A DNA stretch of 64,000 nt, from assembly GCA_963082875.1 (NCBI GenBank), contig OY720097.1:16004501-16068500 (forward strand). Direction: 5' to 3'. The notes beneath the pieces were generated by a model that was given only the letters and a program-made list of their open reading frames with translations, made no database searches and was not told the DNA's origin. The stretch comes from Corella eumyota (lineage: Eukaryota > Chordata > Ascidiacea > Phlebobranchia > Corellidae). This document shows positions 1 to 12,153 of the stretch, one piece after another (position 1 is the stretch's first letter; each line of letters opens with the position of its first letter). A program made the position numbers and the translations under genes.

Positions 1-407
1 GAGAGAGAGAAAGCGTGTTATGAAAATCTCAGTGAATCAGCCCACACACAACACCTTAGGAGAATGGAGTAAAAGGAAATAACAAAAACTCCTAAACTGT
101 CGTTTTTTACGGATGCCCGTCTAAGTTCGGTTCAACGCTCGATCTTAAAACTACATTCGTCATAATTGCCGCCAAAAACAAAGTTTTATTTTAAGCCCTT
201 GATTTTCCCTTTATCACGATTTTTTTATAGCAAGGATCAAATTTTAATCGCGAAGGAAGTGCGGTTTAGAAGTCGAATGACGAAACGGTTAAAAGTGTTA
301 GGTAAGTCAATATTGGAAACCTTACCTTTGCCCTTTTTTTTCTTTGCCCTGCTAGGCTATAAATTGAGCCGGCGCGAACGAAATTACATATAAAAAATTT
401 GTCTCAT
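1..407 (+). promoter_or_regulatory. Upstream region and core promoter of the P450 gene
   Basis: The window opens in a short GA run (1-11). A TATA-like element, TATAAATT, sits at 358-365, about 45 bases before the first in-frame ATG of the P450, so transcription would start close to the coding region. An open frame of about 75 codons crosses 166-393, but it lacks an ATG start and family signatures and is probably leader or promoter sequence. The promoter call is inferred from spacing only. Confidence 0.4.
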
Positions 408-3400
408 ATGAAACATTCAACAATACCTAATAAAAAAGAAAGGACAACGATGAGCTCGAAAGCTTTAAAAGTATATACAAATGTGGCCGGGGCGAATATT
501 TTCGCTAAAAGGAATTGCACGCTCTGTTCGAAACTGAATTCGCGGACATATTTTGCGTTTACGAAAAAATCAATGCCAGCCGCTGAACCAGAAAAAAGTA
601 ACCGCTCTAGAAAGGGTAATATTCACTCTATGAGCAAGCTAGGACAGCATAACAGCGAATTGAATGTTGAAGAACAGAAAGTGTGGGCGGGACAATATAC
701 ACGTGTTCTAATGAAAAAAATTGTTCCTAAATATTTTCAAGAGGATGAAACTTCTTTATTTGACCCAAAACTATTTCAACAAAAACTGGCAGCAAACGCT
801 AAGAAATATCTTCGTACTTTGAATCAAGACAAGCAAGGCCAGTCAGCAAACGTAGCGATGCGAAGTCATGTTCGAAACGCAGTTCGCTTTTTTAAGACAG
901 TTTCAAAGCAAACCGAATCAAACCTTCTAGATGCAGAAAGAAGCTCAAAGAGTTATGCCCAGATTCCAGGTCCAAAAAGATTACCAATATTCGGGTCTGC
1001 ATTGGCTTATTCAGCATTGGGCAAGTTCTCGCCACGAGAATTCAACAAGGCTTTGGAAAGCCGACATGCGCAGTAAGTATAAATACCATAATCCATAATA
1101 TATTTCTTGATATTTAATATATATACAGGGCGTATAAGTAAACGCCGGGACCAAAGCGTACAGTTTAGTCAACTTAAATCACCGCAGGTTTAATTCCAAG
1201 TTGCTGAATCACCGCCAAATTTTTTATCTATCGTTTAAAGTTGTCGCAAGTGACACCAACATGTCTAAACAAATCTTTAATACAGGTACGGCAAAATCTT
1301 CGTGGAGCGAATCTTGAGCGAGGATTTCGTTTACATTTCGGACCCGAAAGATATTCGCGTTTTGGTTCAGAACGAAGGGCCAACACCATGCCGACCTCAT
1401 CTTGATGCCATTGTAGAAAGCCGAAAGCAGGAAGGTTTACCCGTGGGCATAACCGCGATGCAAGGTAGATATTACATGACATTTCACCTGGTGTATTGCC
1501 ATTTGCAAAACATTAAAACCCAAAAAACCTCAAAGTCGAACGTTGTTAAAAATTAACAACTTTTTCACGGTAGTTATTATTTAAGCCAACTACCTTTTTT
1601 TGGTAAAAAGTTTTGAATAAAAATAAAATTTGTATACAATTTTAGTCACGCCGTCGTGTTCTTAACTAATCTACTAATCCATCTCAAAACACCGCAAAAA
1701 AAAAACAAAGGAAAAGCTATTAATAATTTTACTTGTAACAGCAATTTTCTTATGTCTTATAGGCGAGGAATGGACTAGAAATCGTAACGCAGTTAACACT
1801 GGAATTTCTCCACCGAATATTGTGCGCCAGTACAGGAAATCTCAAAAAAAGGTTGCTCAGGATTTTGTGAAATTCATGACCGCGTCTCGTGACAAAGTTA
1901 GTGGGGAAATTGCCGATTTTGAGCAGTGGTTAAATAGATGGGCATTGGAATCCGTAGCCGTCGTGTTGTTAGACACAAGGTAATTTTTAAAAAATTTGCT
2001 AAAAATAGTCCGGTTTACCGATTTTTTTACTTCCATATTTGTTATCTCCATTTTAAAATCGTTTTTTTTGTGGATTTACGCCATTTAACTACCGGATAAT
2101 ATTTTGGGTAATTTCCGATTCGTAATCGTACGAGAAACAATGGCGCACAGTTCTTTTGAAGATTATTAAATTACAAAACGGAATAAGTTTCATATAATAC
2201 TGGATGAGTAATGCCGCGTCCACTCACTCTTAAACTGTTAGTAACAATCCGTACAGAACAATCCAAATTATACACCTCACCGGCATGTCATGTAATTTGC
2301 GATGGCGCGATGTTGTATTTATATTCATTTTATGACGGTTAGCCATAAAGTTGTGGCTTCGCGACACGCCTCTTGGCCGGACATAATCTTTATAAATTTC
2401 CGCCGCAATTTATATGACGTTGACGCATGATCAGCACCGCAATTTGACAGCAAGCGACTCGCTTGATCTTATACCCTAAGGGTGACCTATTCTCGGTATT
2501 ACGTTTGTTAAAAGTCTGCGCAATAAGATATCGTTTTGCAAAATGGCAATCAAATAGTAAACGCATTTAAAGACCACAGGTGTTAACGCCAAGTGCCATG
2601 TTTATTTTTTTACTGGTTTTCTGTTCATTAAAATGTAACCGTTACTATACTTTAAAATTTCAAAAAAACATTTTTTTTAAATTAATAGCAAGCTTATGTT
2701 ACAATCAAACCATTTAGAAAATAAAATTTCGCATTATTTCAATTTGTAAAATTTGTTTGTTTGGTTATATTTTAGGTTGAACTTGTTTACGAACTCTTCG
2801 AGGGCTGACCACAATCCAGCCTCCGAAAAACTTCGACTATGTATGGACGTATTTTTCGATTACGGTGCCCGATTAACCTTCGGTATGCCAACCTGGAAAA
2901 TTTGGAACACAAAGCCGTGGAAAATTTTCCGAAAATCGCAACGTGAGGAATTTAAATATGCGGGCTACTTTGTGGACAGGTTGGTTAAATGATAAATACG
3001 TTATACAATGTTGTTTCTGTAATAAGGGCCTATTTTAAAATTTTGCTTTGCTTATTCAGAAAATTAAAAGAACTAGAAGAAAAATCAAAGAAAGAAAGCA
3101 AAGCAGGAATTCCACCTTCCAAGAATGCCTCCTGTTTGCTAGAACACGTGATCAAGAGTCGCAAGCTGTCACGTGACGAAGCTGTAACTGTCTGCCTCGA
3201 GTTGTTAGCGGGCGGAATTGATACAACAGCCTCCACCACCGTTTTTACCATGTACCAGTTAGCTAGAAACCCTGAGCACCAAAAAAAATTGCGAAAATTA
3301 TTGCTGAACGAAGAAAAAGAAAATATGGAAGCAGTGGAAAGCAATATTGGAGGTTGTCCTCACGGAAAACAGCAATCCAAGTTTTCCTCCTACTTAAAAG

Positions 3401-4052
3401 CATGCGTGTGGGAATCTATGCGGTTAAATCCACTCACTTACGCAAATATGAGGAAGACGAACCGAGAACTGGTTTTGTCCGGTTACAAAATTCCAACCGG
3501 CACAACCGTACGCTACACCTCACATTTGATGAACTTGAAAACCGAGAAATATTTTCCCGAGCCGGAGAAATTTATCCCCGGTCGATGGGCAGACCGAAAG
3601 TCAGAACACAGGTAAATAAAAAAATTGTTTGATGTTTTGTTTTGCTTTTATCACTGCTAAAATACGTATAAGTCCGCATATGGTTAACCAAGTTTCTTAT
3701 TACTTTTTGCAGTAAAAAATTTGCTCATTTTTTTGCAAATTTTGCTGTTGGCATTAAATAAAGCCTTAGGCTGTTTATTTATTTTATGTTTTTACCAGTA
3801 AAATGTCAACTATTTTTAACGAAATTTTTTTATTGCAGATGTACTGAGCAATTTACATTTATGCCTTTTGGTCACGGCGCCCGGCAATGTCCAGGAAGAA
3901 GAGTGGCGGAACAAGAGGTTGACCTACTGTTCCGGGAAATCCTTAAAAACTATCAAATTGAATATCACCACGAGGATATTGGAACAAAAGTTCGATTGTT
4001 TAACTGTGCAGATAAACCAGCCAAATTCAGCTTCGTACCACTTTCAAAATAA
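408..4052 (+). CDS. Mitochondrial-clan cytochrome P450 monooxygenase
   Basis: Six exons: 408-1072, 1286-1464, 1763-1979, 2776-2979, 3060-3611, 3839-4052, giving 676 residues in one frame. Seen: proline hinge IPGPKRLP at about residue 186, I-helix AGGIDTTAST with the oxygen-activating Thr, ExxR as ESMR, the PERF-like region FIPGRW, and the heme loop FGHGARQCPGRRVAEQE with the axial Cys. The GEEWTRNR block and the heme-loop RRVAE resemble the mitochondrial clan (CYP11/24/27), which takes electrons from ferredoxin in the matrix and hydroxylates sterols, vitamin D or similar lipids. The substrate cannot be told. Two starts are possible, ATG 408 and ATG 450. The region before the hinge is about 170-185 residues against roughly 40-50 normally; it is basic and Ser/Thr/Lys-rich, so a targeting role is plausible. 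The AATAAA at 4048-4053 overlaps the stop codon. Confidence 0.9.
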
Positions 4053-4429
4053 AGATTAACATTTTATTTTATTATTTATTTAACTTTTTTTTATTTATTT
4101 AAGTGTCTCGGCCTTTTAAAATTGCCTTATTATTGTTCCTGTTTTTTTTTCGTTTAAATTGTGAACATTGACCTTTATCTTTGATATTTATTCTTAATGG
4201 GGGATTTAACGGTTTACAAGAAATTTGTGTTTTAACATAAATTCGTGCAATAACAAATAACCAATTGTTTTCTTCCAAAAATTTAAAAAAGATTGTTTGA
4301 TTTTGATTTAATTTTGTTGTTTTATTTTTCGCAATTTTTTTGGTTCTTTTATTTTTAAGCTTTTATTTTGTACATTTTTATTTACCTACTTTTTATATAA
4401 AAACGTGTTAAGTGTTGATTTTTACAAAG

Positions 4430-5298
4430 TGTAATAAAAATATAAAACTAGATTTATTTGATAAATAAAATATGGTTCGAAATCATTTGATCATTTTTAA
4501 AATTAATCTCTATTAGTAAATAAAGTTATGCATAAACATTACTTTATTAAGATTATTAACTAAATAAATAAATCAAATATTACGTATTTAATTGTTGTTA
4601 GACTAAAAACGTATTAAATTATTAAACTAAGAAAATTTTAGAACAAAATTATTTTAAAAGTTTTAAAATATCAATCTTTAACTTTTCAATCAACAAACAA
4701 GTAATTAAATATACTTAACAAACAAAAATTATTATTTTTTACTCAGTTTTAAGTTGTTGATATCTAAATATACATTAGACCAAGTTTTGAATGCCTAGAA
4801 TTGATTTTTGATTTTTAATAAATAAACAAGCATTTAAATATAATAAATAAACAAAAATTATTTTTTAAATATGTTTTTTAATTACTGAAATTATGAAGTA
4901 CATTATACTAAATTTTAAATGCTTAATATTAAACTTTAATTTTTAATAAACAAACAAGAATTTAAATATAATAAACACACAAAATTTAAATTTTTAATCC
5001 GTTTTTGACTTTATAATATTATAATATATACCTGACCAATATTTGAAAACCTAATAACGATTCCTAAATTTTAATAAATAAACACCTATTAATTAGTAAT
5101 TAGTAATATTTAAATTATCAAAATAGGAGGGTTGGAACACGATATGATAATAAACAACATAATAAAATTTTGAAGATTTATATACACAAAATCAAAAGTT
5201 ATTCGATTTCAAAATTCGGATTAGTAAGAATAAAAATAAAAATAAAAAAAATACGGACAATAACAATATGTTTCGAAATCTAAGATTTCGAACCATAT
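4430..5298 (+). repeat. Dispersed repeat element, copy 1, with inverted ends and internal satellite units
   Basis: This AT-rich stretch matches the reverse complement of 40539-41465 over most of its length (for example the ACTAGATTTATT block and the AATTTAAATATAATAAAC blocks). The 15-base sequence ATATGGTTCGAAATC at 4470-4484 recurs inverted at 5284-5298, so a core of about 830 bp has terminal inverted repeats. A near-perfect palindrome with arms TTCGAAATCT lies at 5272-5292. Homology to copy 2 extends about 40 bases left of the left inverted repeat, so the true edge is uncertain. No coding sequence is visible. A non-autonomous DNA element is the likeliest reading. Confidence 0.7.
4692..5076 (+). 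repeat. About three tandem units of ~128 bp inside the element
   Basis: Units begin near 4692, 4821 and 4949. Each opens with an AAACAAACAAG-like block, then TTTAAATATAATAAACAAAC, then a TACATTATACTAA-like segment and a TTTTTAATA end. Divergence between units is visible by eye. The same units occur inverted in the copy at 40.5-41.5 kb, so the array belongs to the mobile element rather than arising locally. Confidence 0.6.
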
Positions 5299-6381
5299 TT
5301 AAGTAGTTTTGTTTTTTCTTAGAAAAATAAAAAAAATTCCAAGGAAACAAAAATACGATTTAAGAGTTTTCACTTTTATAGGGTGTAGCTGATACGACCT
5401 AGCACATTTTAATACGACAAAGATTATCGCTTGTTTGATAACAAATACTCAACCCAAATACACTCTTAATGGTCAAATGATTAAAATCTTATTTTAAAAC
5501 CTCCCTGAACCAAACTAATTTTGGTAAATGATTTTAAAAAAAAACACGTTAGCAAAATAGTTTAGCGTAAATAAATAACATTTAAAATCTCAAAAAAATA
5601 TATTGCGGGATTAAATTTTAAGTAAATACACCCTAACTTTCCCATTGATTACAATCACGGGTAGGTACAGTGGATAATTTAATTTCAAGGTTTCCTAAAG
5701 GTGGACCTTTGTATACGCGACTTACCGTGTTATAGGCGGTCAAATTTCGGGAAATTCCAATTTCAAATGCTAGAACGATTTAAACTCAACGGGCTCAATT
5801 AGTAGATAACATATTTGATCAAGCCCCGCACGAATGTTGTTATTTTTTCAGCCGTCAGACAATTCTGCATGTCCTTCATAGGATTAGGCGAGATTTGTTT
5901 GGCAAATATGATTTAATAACAGAAAAATAATCGCAACACAAAAGGCTTCGCACGATCTTGTATTGCACATTATTAGGATCAACAACAAATTTGAAAAAAG
6001 CTGACGACGAAAAATAATTTTTTCGGAATAAAAAATTTAATCAGGTGCGTTATCGACAGCTTGTAGAAATATAATTCTCAAAAGTTGACCAACTTGAGAA
6101 AAGAATTTTATTAACCAAAATAAATTAAAATCTAACATAATATTTATGTTTGTTTTAAAACGTCGATTTCGGTGGTTGGAACCCTCCAAGATAACAAGTT
6201 TTTCAATAAGATTATTGTGTTAAAATAATTGATTACGTTGATTTAAATACAAATTCCGATGACGTAAACTCAAATTGGTGCAAAACTAAAAAAAATTAAA
6301 TTTTATTTCGTAATCAAGCCGAACTCTATCGAAAATTAAAACTAAAATTACAAAAAATATGATTTTAATTGTCGCTTAAAG
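5299..6381. other. Gene-free stretch between the repeat element and the TRAPPC11 3' end
   Basis: AT-rich sequence with no open frame that resembles a protein and no clear RNA gene. It presumably holds the TRAPPC11 3' UTR at its right edge, since the gene is read leftward and its stop is at 6382-6384. Confidence 0.5.
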
Positions 6382-9300
6382 TTAATATTGCGCGGGTTTA
6401 ATAAATATATGAGACGGTAGAGCAGATTGTAGTAAGTTATTATCCAATCTCGTTGATTTTAATTTATCACCCTCTCCAATTGACGATATTTGAATTTTGG
6501 GTAACACCTAAAAAATCCAAAAAAATTTTATTTAGTAAAATTATTAAGTTTTAAAGGTATACAAAATATTAAAATAAATTCAAATTCTGTGTAGCATATC
6601 CAAAATGTAACCTTCATTTTAAAGTAAAATGGAAACAAAATGTAAACAAAAAATTAGTATTTTGTGCAAAAACACCAAACTACCAAGAAAATATTAACCC
6701 AGTGACGTCATAATTAACATGACGAGTAACTGAACTAGTACGCGGCACGCTTAGAACCAAAACACAAGGTATAGCCAATTTGTCAGCGTCGGGTTTTGCT
6801 TTAACATTGATCTTTATCTCCGGGATTAAAACACAAAAACTGTAAGGTCTTACAGAACAAATCGGATTATTGGTTTGGTTAATTTAAGTAAAAAAAAACA
6901 AAAGTTTGTAATCTGATATTTAGGGGAAAAAATAACAAAAATTTAAATATATATTCCGTCGAAAAAAATTTTTCAAGCGCAAAAATTGATTCTAAAGATA
7001 GAACAAAAAAGTACAGATGACTAAAAAAATGACGAATACACTCACGTGACCAATCATCAAATTAGGCAAACTTTTATTCATGAATATAAAAATAAATATA
7101 TGACGTCATAAATACCTGAAAACCAAGTGAGAGTGGAATCAAGTTGTAAGTGAAGGTGTGTACGCCACCCGGCGGCAGAAACGCTTTAGCGAGTTTCGTG
7201 CCCGAAAACATGAAATTGTCGACGACACTAAACGTCACTTCCAACATTTGCGACATTTTCCCGGCATTTGTGACGTCATATTGGATTTGAAAGCTGCGTC
7301 GCAGAATACCAAACGCCGGGGCAGATGCGGTGATGCCCAATCGACTTTCACTAAAACAGAAAAAAAAATTGAAAACAAATTTCTTAAAAAAAATTTAAAA
7401 TCAAAAAAATACTTACACTTTTGAAACGATCGGCATCTTCATAGTTGTGGTGACATAAGGTAATAGATCGTTGTTACCATGTCTCCTCCATTTAAGCTTA
7501 TACAAGCCCAGGCCAGTATTACCTTAGGTATATCAAAACAATTTGAATGAGTGACATACATTAAAATTTGCGATGCATTATTATTAATATTAAATTTCAG
7601 ATAAAAGCAATCTACTAACCATTATTTACGATATTTTCGTCCTCACTCTTTTTAAAAACAATTAAAAAGCACGAAAACGCGGTTTCTCGTTTCAGCAAAG
7701 TGATGTCCTTGATTGTACTCTGCGGCTCGCCTACAAACGAGAATCCGCCTTCTTCGTCCAAACACAACATTCCCTCGTCGATCTCGATCGCCCAGTGGCT
7801 ATTCACTTCGATCGTTGCCATGACCACGAACGGCTGATTGGCGTAGATATTAGGTGTGGATTCAAGGTTTTGAGTCGTCACATAAGAGTTGAAGCTAAAA
7901 GGGGAAACCACATCGTACGTGAACTCACTGCTTGCATTGCTCTCGCACGAAATGGTTTTAAGTGCTGTATCAGAGTCCACACTAGAATAGATTGGAACTT
8001 CGTCCCCTTTGTAAGTTACTCGAAACGTGAAAGCAATGGTACCGGACTGTAACGACCGCACATACAGCGATTTTACCCTTTCCTCACCTACTTTTAAATC
8101 GCCGAATTGCAGCTCTATTACTTTCAGAGAAGAATCACCAATCGCACTGGAATCCACAGAAATGTGGGTGCTCTGGTACAGATCAGCTTGTCCTTCCCTA
8201 GGTTTTAATGACACCATTACCACTACATTTTCAGCGGTTATTTCGGCCTCATTGGATTTTACAATAACTTGTATCGGATATATTTCATCTACCAGTGCTG
8301 GAGCCTGATGTTTTGCTGTAACCAATACCTTGGACTCGCGCTCAACAACCTCGGTGGAACTAACATTGGTGATATCGTTCCACTGGATGGGATGTTTAAG
8401 TGGAAAATGAGATTGAATGTCAATTTGGGGGTTTTCACCCATGACCCACCTTAATGTAAGAACTGGGGCACTATTTTGGCCCCCAAGTTTAAGCAGCATA
8501 CACTTGACCTGTTAAAACAAATTAAACATATTTTGTCTTAAATTTTTATTTTTTTTCATTTATTCAACAATGATAAACCTACAATAACTTACTGATAGTG
8601 TTTTATTAGCATCCAAAACATCAATAGGAAATTCAAAGGAATGGTGTTTAACTTCAAATGGTTCGTAGTTTAACTGGTTAGTTTGACCAATAACACAAAT
8701 TTCATCGTAACCAGAATGATTAAATTTAATTGCAAGTTGAGAAAATTGAATCGAGCAGGGACAAGTAACTCTAGAATAAACCTAAAAAACAAAATTTTAA
8801 TTAAAATATTATTTACCAAATGTAAAATTTAATTCCCAATTTTTTATTTAATACTTACATCTAAACATACACTAGAATCAATCGCGATTTTAGAACTTTT
8901 AAAAACAACTTTGCAATCAACAAACGACAGAAGATTGTTGATATCAACAGAAAAGTCTTCAAGTGTTGAAAAACTTTTTGAATCTCCTTTCCTCGCCAGA
9001 TTCTTTGTCTCATCGGTGGTATTTTGTTTGCTTGTAAAAATATGAACAAGTCTCGCTTGATGTTGTTTTTTCTTTTCTTCAGTGACACATGAATGTTGAC
9101 TCAAGAGCTCTAAGCAGAAAGTAATGTAGAGTTTTACATCGGATGTTTGTAAAGCACATTCTGTCAGCCGAGACAAAATATTAGTAAAGATTAGGCACCA
9201 CTTCTTCTCTCTGTAATCTTGGATAGCCTGATTAAACAATGTGACCGCTTTGTCAAAATCACTTATCTGGTAATACTCTTCTGCCATCTGCACCCTCAGA

Positions 9301-11476
9301 CAAACCTTAAGGCGGTCGCAGCCAAATTTTTTAAACTGCAAGATGGCAGAGCTAAACAATTCAATAATTTGCCAGGAATGATTCATTTTCCCATCGATCA
9401 GCTGCAAGGCAAGAATTCCCTCTTTTTCTCGATTTATATCAGGAGGATCGATCCTCTGATGTCCTTGCCTCCACGGGCGCTGTCCATAAAACTCCATTTT
9501 TTCAGCAAACAAAGGATCATCTGCAGGATAAGGAAGACTGCTTATCTGTAAATAGGTTGATTTTGCAAGAGAGCGTCGGAGTTGAGCATAGTGTGCTGCT
9601 TGTTGATAATAAAACCCAGGGTTTTGAGTTTGAATTGCAGATAAGCCTTGTGCAATAGCTTCATTAAAAAGATCAGCAAACACCAAAAACTGCTGGCTGA
9701 GCCAAGCACTATGTTCAAATAACAGTTCCTTAGAACCACACTGTGGTTTAAATTCTTCGATGTGACGTTGAAACTGTGTAATGGCATCGATGGGAGTATT
9801 AAGTTTGAGGAAGCAAAGTTGACATATTTTGTAGTTGATGTAACCTCCGACTACTTTAACCTCAAGGTTGTTGGTTTCATAAGATCTTAGTTCATGAACA
9901 TGAGTGTAAGCCTGTCCAAAATCAAAAAAATAACCCATTATAATCAAATAGCTTTAGGTAATTTTAAAAAATGCATCTTAAAGATTTCAAGCATAAATCT
10001 AATACTATTGTCAGTTTAATAGGCCATTAAAAACCAAAGAAATATAAGTACAAAACTATAATTTAATGCAGAAAAACACTAAAAATAATGCAAAAAACAC
10101 CCTCAAAATTTATGCAATAACATTAATAACTCAATAATACAAAAAAGTTGCACCGCTTACTTGTTTATAATGTTTAATAGAAACATCAGGTTCTTGCATC
10201 ATTTCATAAAAGAATGCGATTTTAAATTGGTGACGTGGAAATAATAAATGATGGGTTGTTTTGTTCAAAAACTCTTTGTGTGATTTCACTTTTCTTGACT
10301 CGGTGCGGTAATATGCTTGTGCTAACTCATAAAAAGCATTTTCTAATCTAAAAAAGAAACAAGGTTATAAAACAATGATAAAAAGCAAAATTTATCAAAC
10401 TATGCATGTTAAAATAAGCAAGAAAATTCAGTAATGGTAAATGAAAATAAATAAATTATCGGAAATTATAAATCTGACATTTTTATATTATAAAAAAATA
10501 CATTTACCTAATAATATAACCCAGCATATGGTCAGTATGTGGAAGTACAAACAAAGACTTGGCAGAAAGATCACAAGCCGTGCACAATGCTGCTGCTCTC
10601 TCTGCTGCCATCATGTCCTCACCTGGAGGAAGAGGACTGCTTTGTTGGATCAATACCACAGCGACTTTTGTTCCTCGACCTAAGAGATTTTATAATTTTG
10701 TTTCTAGATTTTTTACATTTTTGTTGTAATACAATAAATTATATTTAACATTTATTTTAGTCAAGTTACTATAAAGTAAATATAAAGAACAAAAAAGTTA
10801 ATAACCATGCGGCCAAAAATAGTTTAGTCTTTTGTAATAAAAACTACTTAACCTTTAACAACTAAATTACACAATCTTTTATGAAAATACCTTGTAAGCT
10901 TGATCTAACCACTTGAACTCTCGAAGCACATTCTAAATGCCGTTCTCTCCAGGCTAAATCATCCCAGTCCAGCTCAAAAAACACAACAACAACACCAGGT
11001 ATTTCTCTGATATGTTTGTTCAGCCAGCCCTGTTTTAGAAGACCTTTAGGTATGTACCAATCATATGATGTTCGCTTTGGTTTACTTTGTGGATAAGCAT
11101 GATCGCCAGGAAGAAAAGCAAAATGAATTGGTAGTCTGTCAGCTCGCCTGTTTTTGTTTTAAAAAAAATTATATAATTCTATTTAAAAACTAATAGCAAA
11201 TTTAGTTAAGATGTGAAAATTTTAAAATAAAGTCTTTAAAACATATTTTAAAACAAATACCGGTACATTGTTTTTTTTTCTAGTTTCCTATTTCAATTTT
11301 TACAAATTTTTAGTAACAAACCTATTATTACTGAAAGCATCCCAAATTGACTTGTGAATTGCATTATAGGTGATGTCCAAACCAGTAAGAACAACATAAG
11401 GCATTGCCTTATTTCGAAGATCATTTGGTAACTCCATATTATTTAACCTAATTTTATTATTAGCGTTTTGCTCCAT
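6382..11476 (-). CDS. TRAPPC11: Trafficking protein particle complex subunit 11
   Basis: Ten exons, in coding order: 11476-11322, 11147-10891, 10679-10508, 10347-10161, 9911-8859, 8781-8593, 8508-7620, 7522-7417, 7350-7116, 6507-6382. They join in phase to 1122 residues (human about 1133). The middle is the Foie gras domain, with close matches such as [28 protein letters not shown] and [10 protein letters not shown]. The C-terminal third is the beta-rich gryzun region, ending [11 protein letters not shown] like the vertebrate IFVKP end. TRAPPC11 belongs to TRAPPIII, acting in ER-to-Golgi transport and autophagy, with a known link to N-glycosylation. The start is the ATG at 11476; a second in-frame ATG lies 13 codons on. 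The last small exon sits 600 bases past the previous one and is easily missed. Confidence 0.95.
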
Positions 11477-12153
11477 TTTGTAATAAAAGAAAACTTTTAA
11501 ATTGATAACATGTTTTTTCTATTTTCTAAAAATAAAGATTTTTTAAAAACTTTTTAAAAAAAAACATTAACCATTTACATTCTGTCTCAAAATCCAATAC
11601 CAATACGATACCCAGTCTGCCAGTGCTATACAGTCACACAGTTAAAATTTTAAATCCCTTATGATGTTCAACCCACTTCTTATTGCTTTATTTTTTTATT
11701 AATTTATAAAAATGTAAGTGTTGGTTACCACAGTTCAGGGCAACTGGCGAGTTTAAACATTAGAGAATTTTGCATTTTGCTTGAGTTTCGATTTTTAAGT
11801 TGGTGTTACTTTGGATAAGAGACGAGGATAACAATATGTTTGCACGTGCGAATTAGATTTTATATAACTAATTTACTAAATTTAAAAAGTGTAAGCATGG
11901 AGTGTGTCTGAACAGAAACCTGCGTAATAGCATGCGTTACTCTTATATTTACTTATTCCTGACTTTAAAGTTATTTCTTGCAACCAAACCACTGAGTAAA
12001 AGCGTTAACCATAAAATGTTTATGCCACATAGAAATACCACACAAATTTAGCCAAATTAAATTTATTTTTCACCAAATTTTGCCAGTTTACAAATTTTCA
12101 AGTAAATTTAGTTTTAATTTTTTTAGTGAGCTTTAAAGCTATCTTTACATAAT
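11477..12153. other. Intergenic region between TRAPPC11 and SD-protein gene A
   Basis: It holds the TRAPPC11 upstream region on the left and the 3' flank of the next gene on the right. Both genes are read leftward. No further coding exon, RNA gene or clear repeat is visible. Confidence 0.5.

Noticed and set aside
4470-5298. GGTTCGAAATC strings as a tRNA B-box, i.e. a tRNA gene or tRNA-derived SINE
   Set aside because: No A-box at the right distance, no cloverleaf and no tail; the strings are the inverted repeats of the element.
7158-8454. Several plus-strand frames across the TRAPPC11 3' half
   Set aside because: They are antisense to clear TRAPPC11 exons and carry no family signatures.
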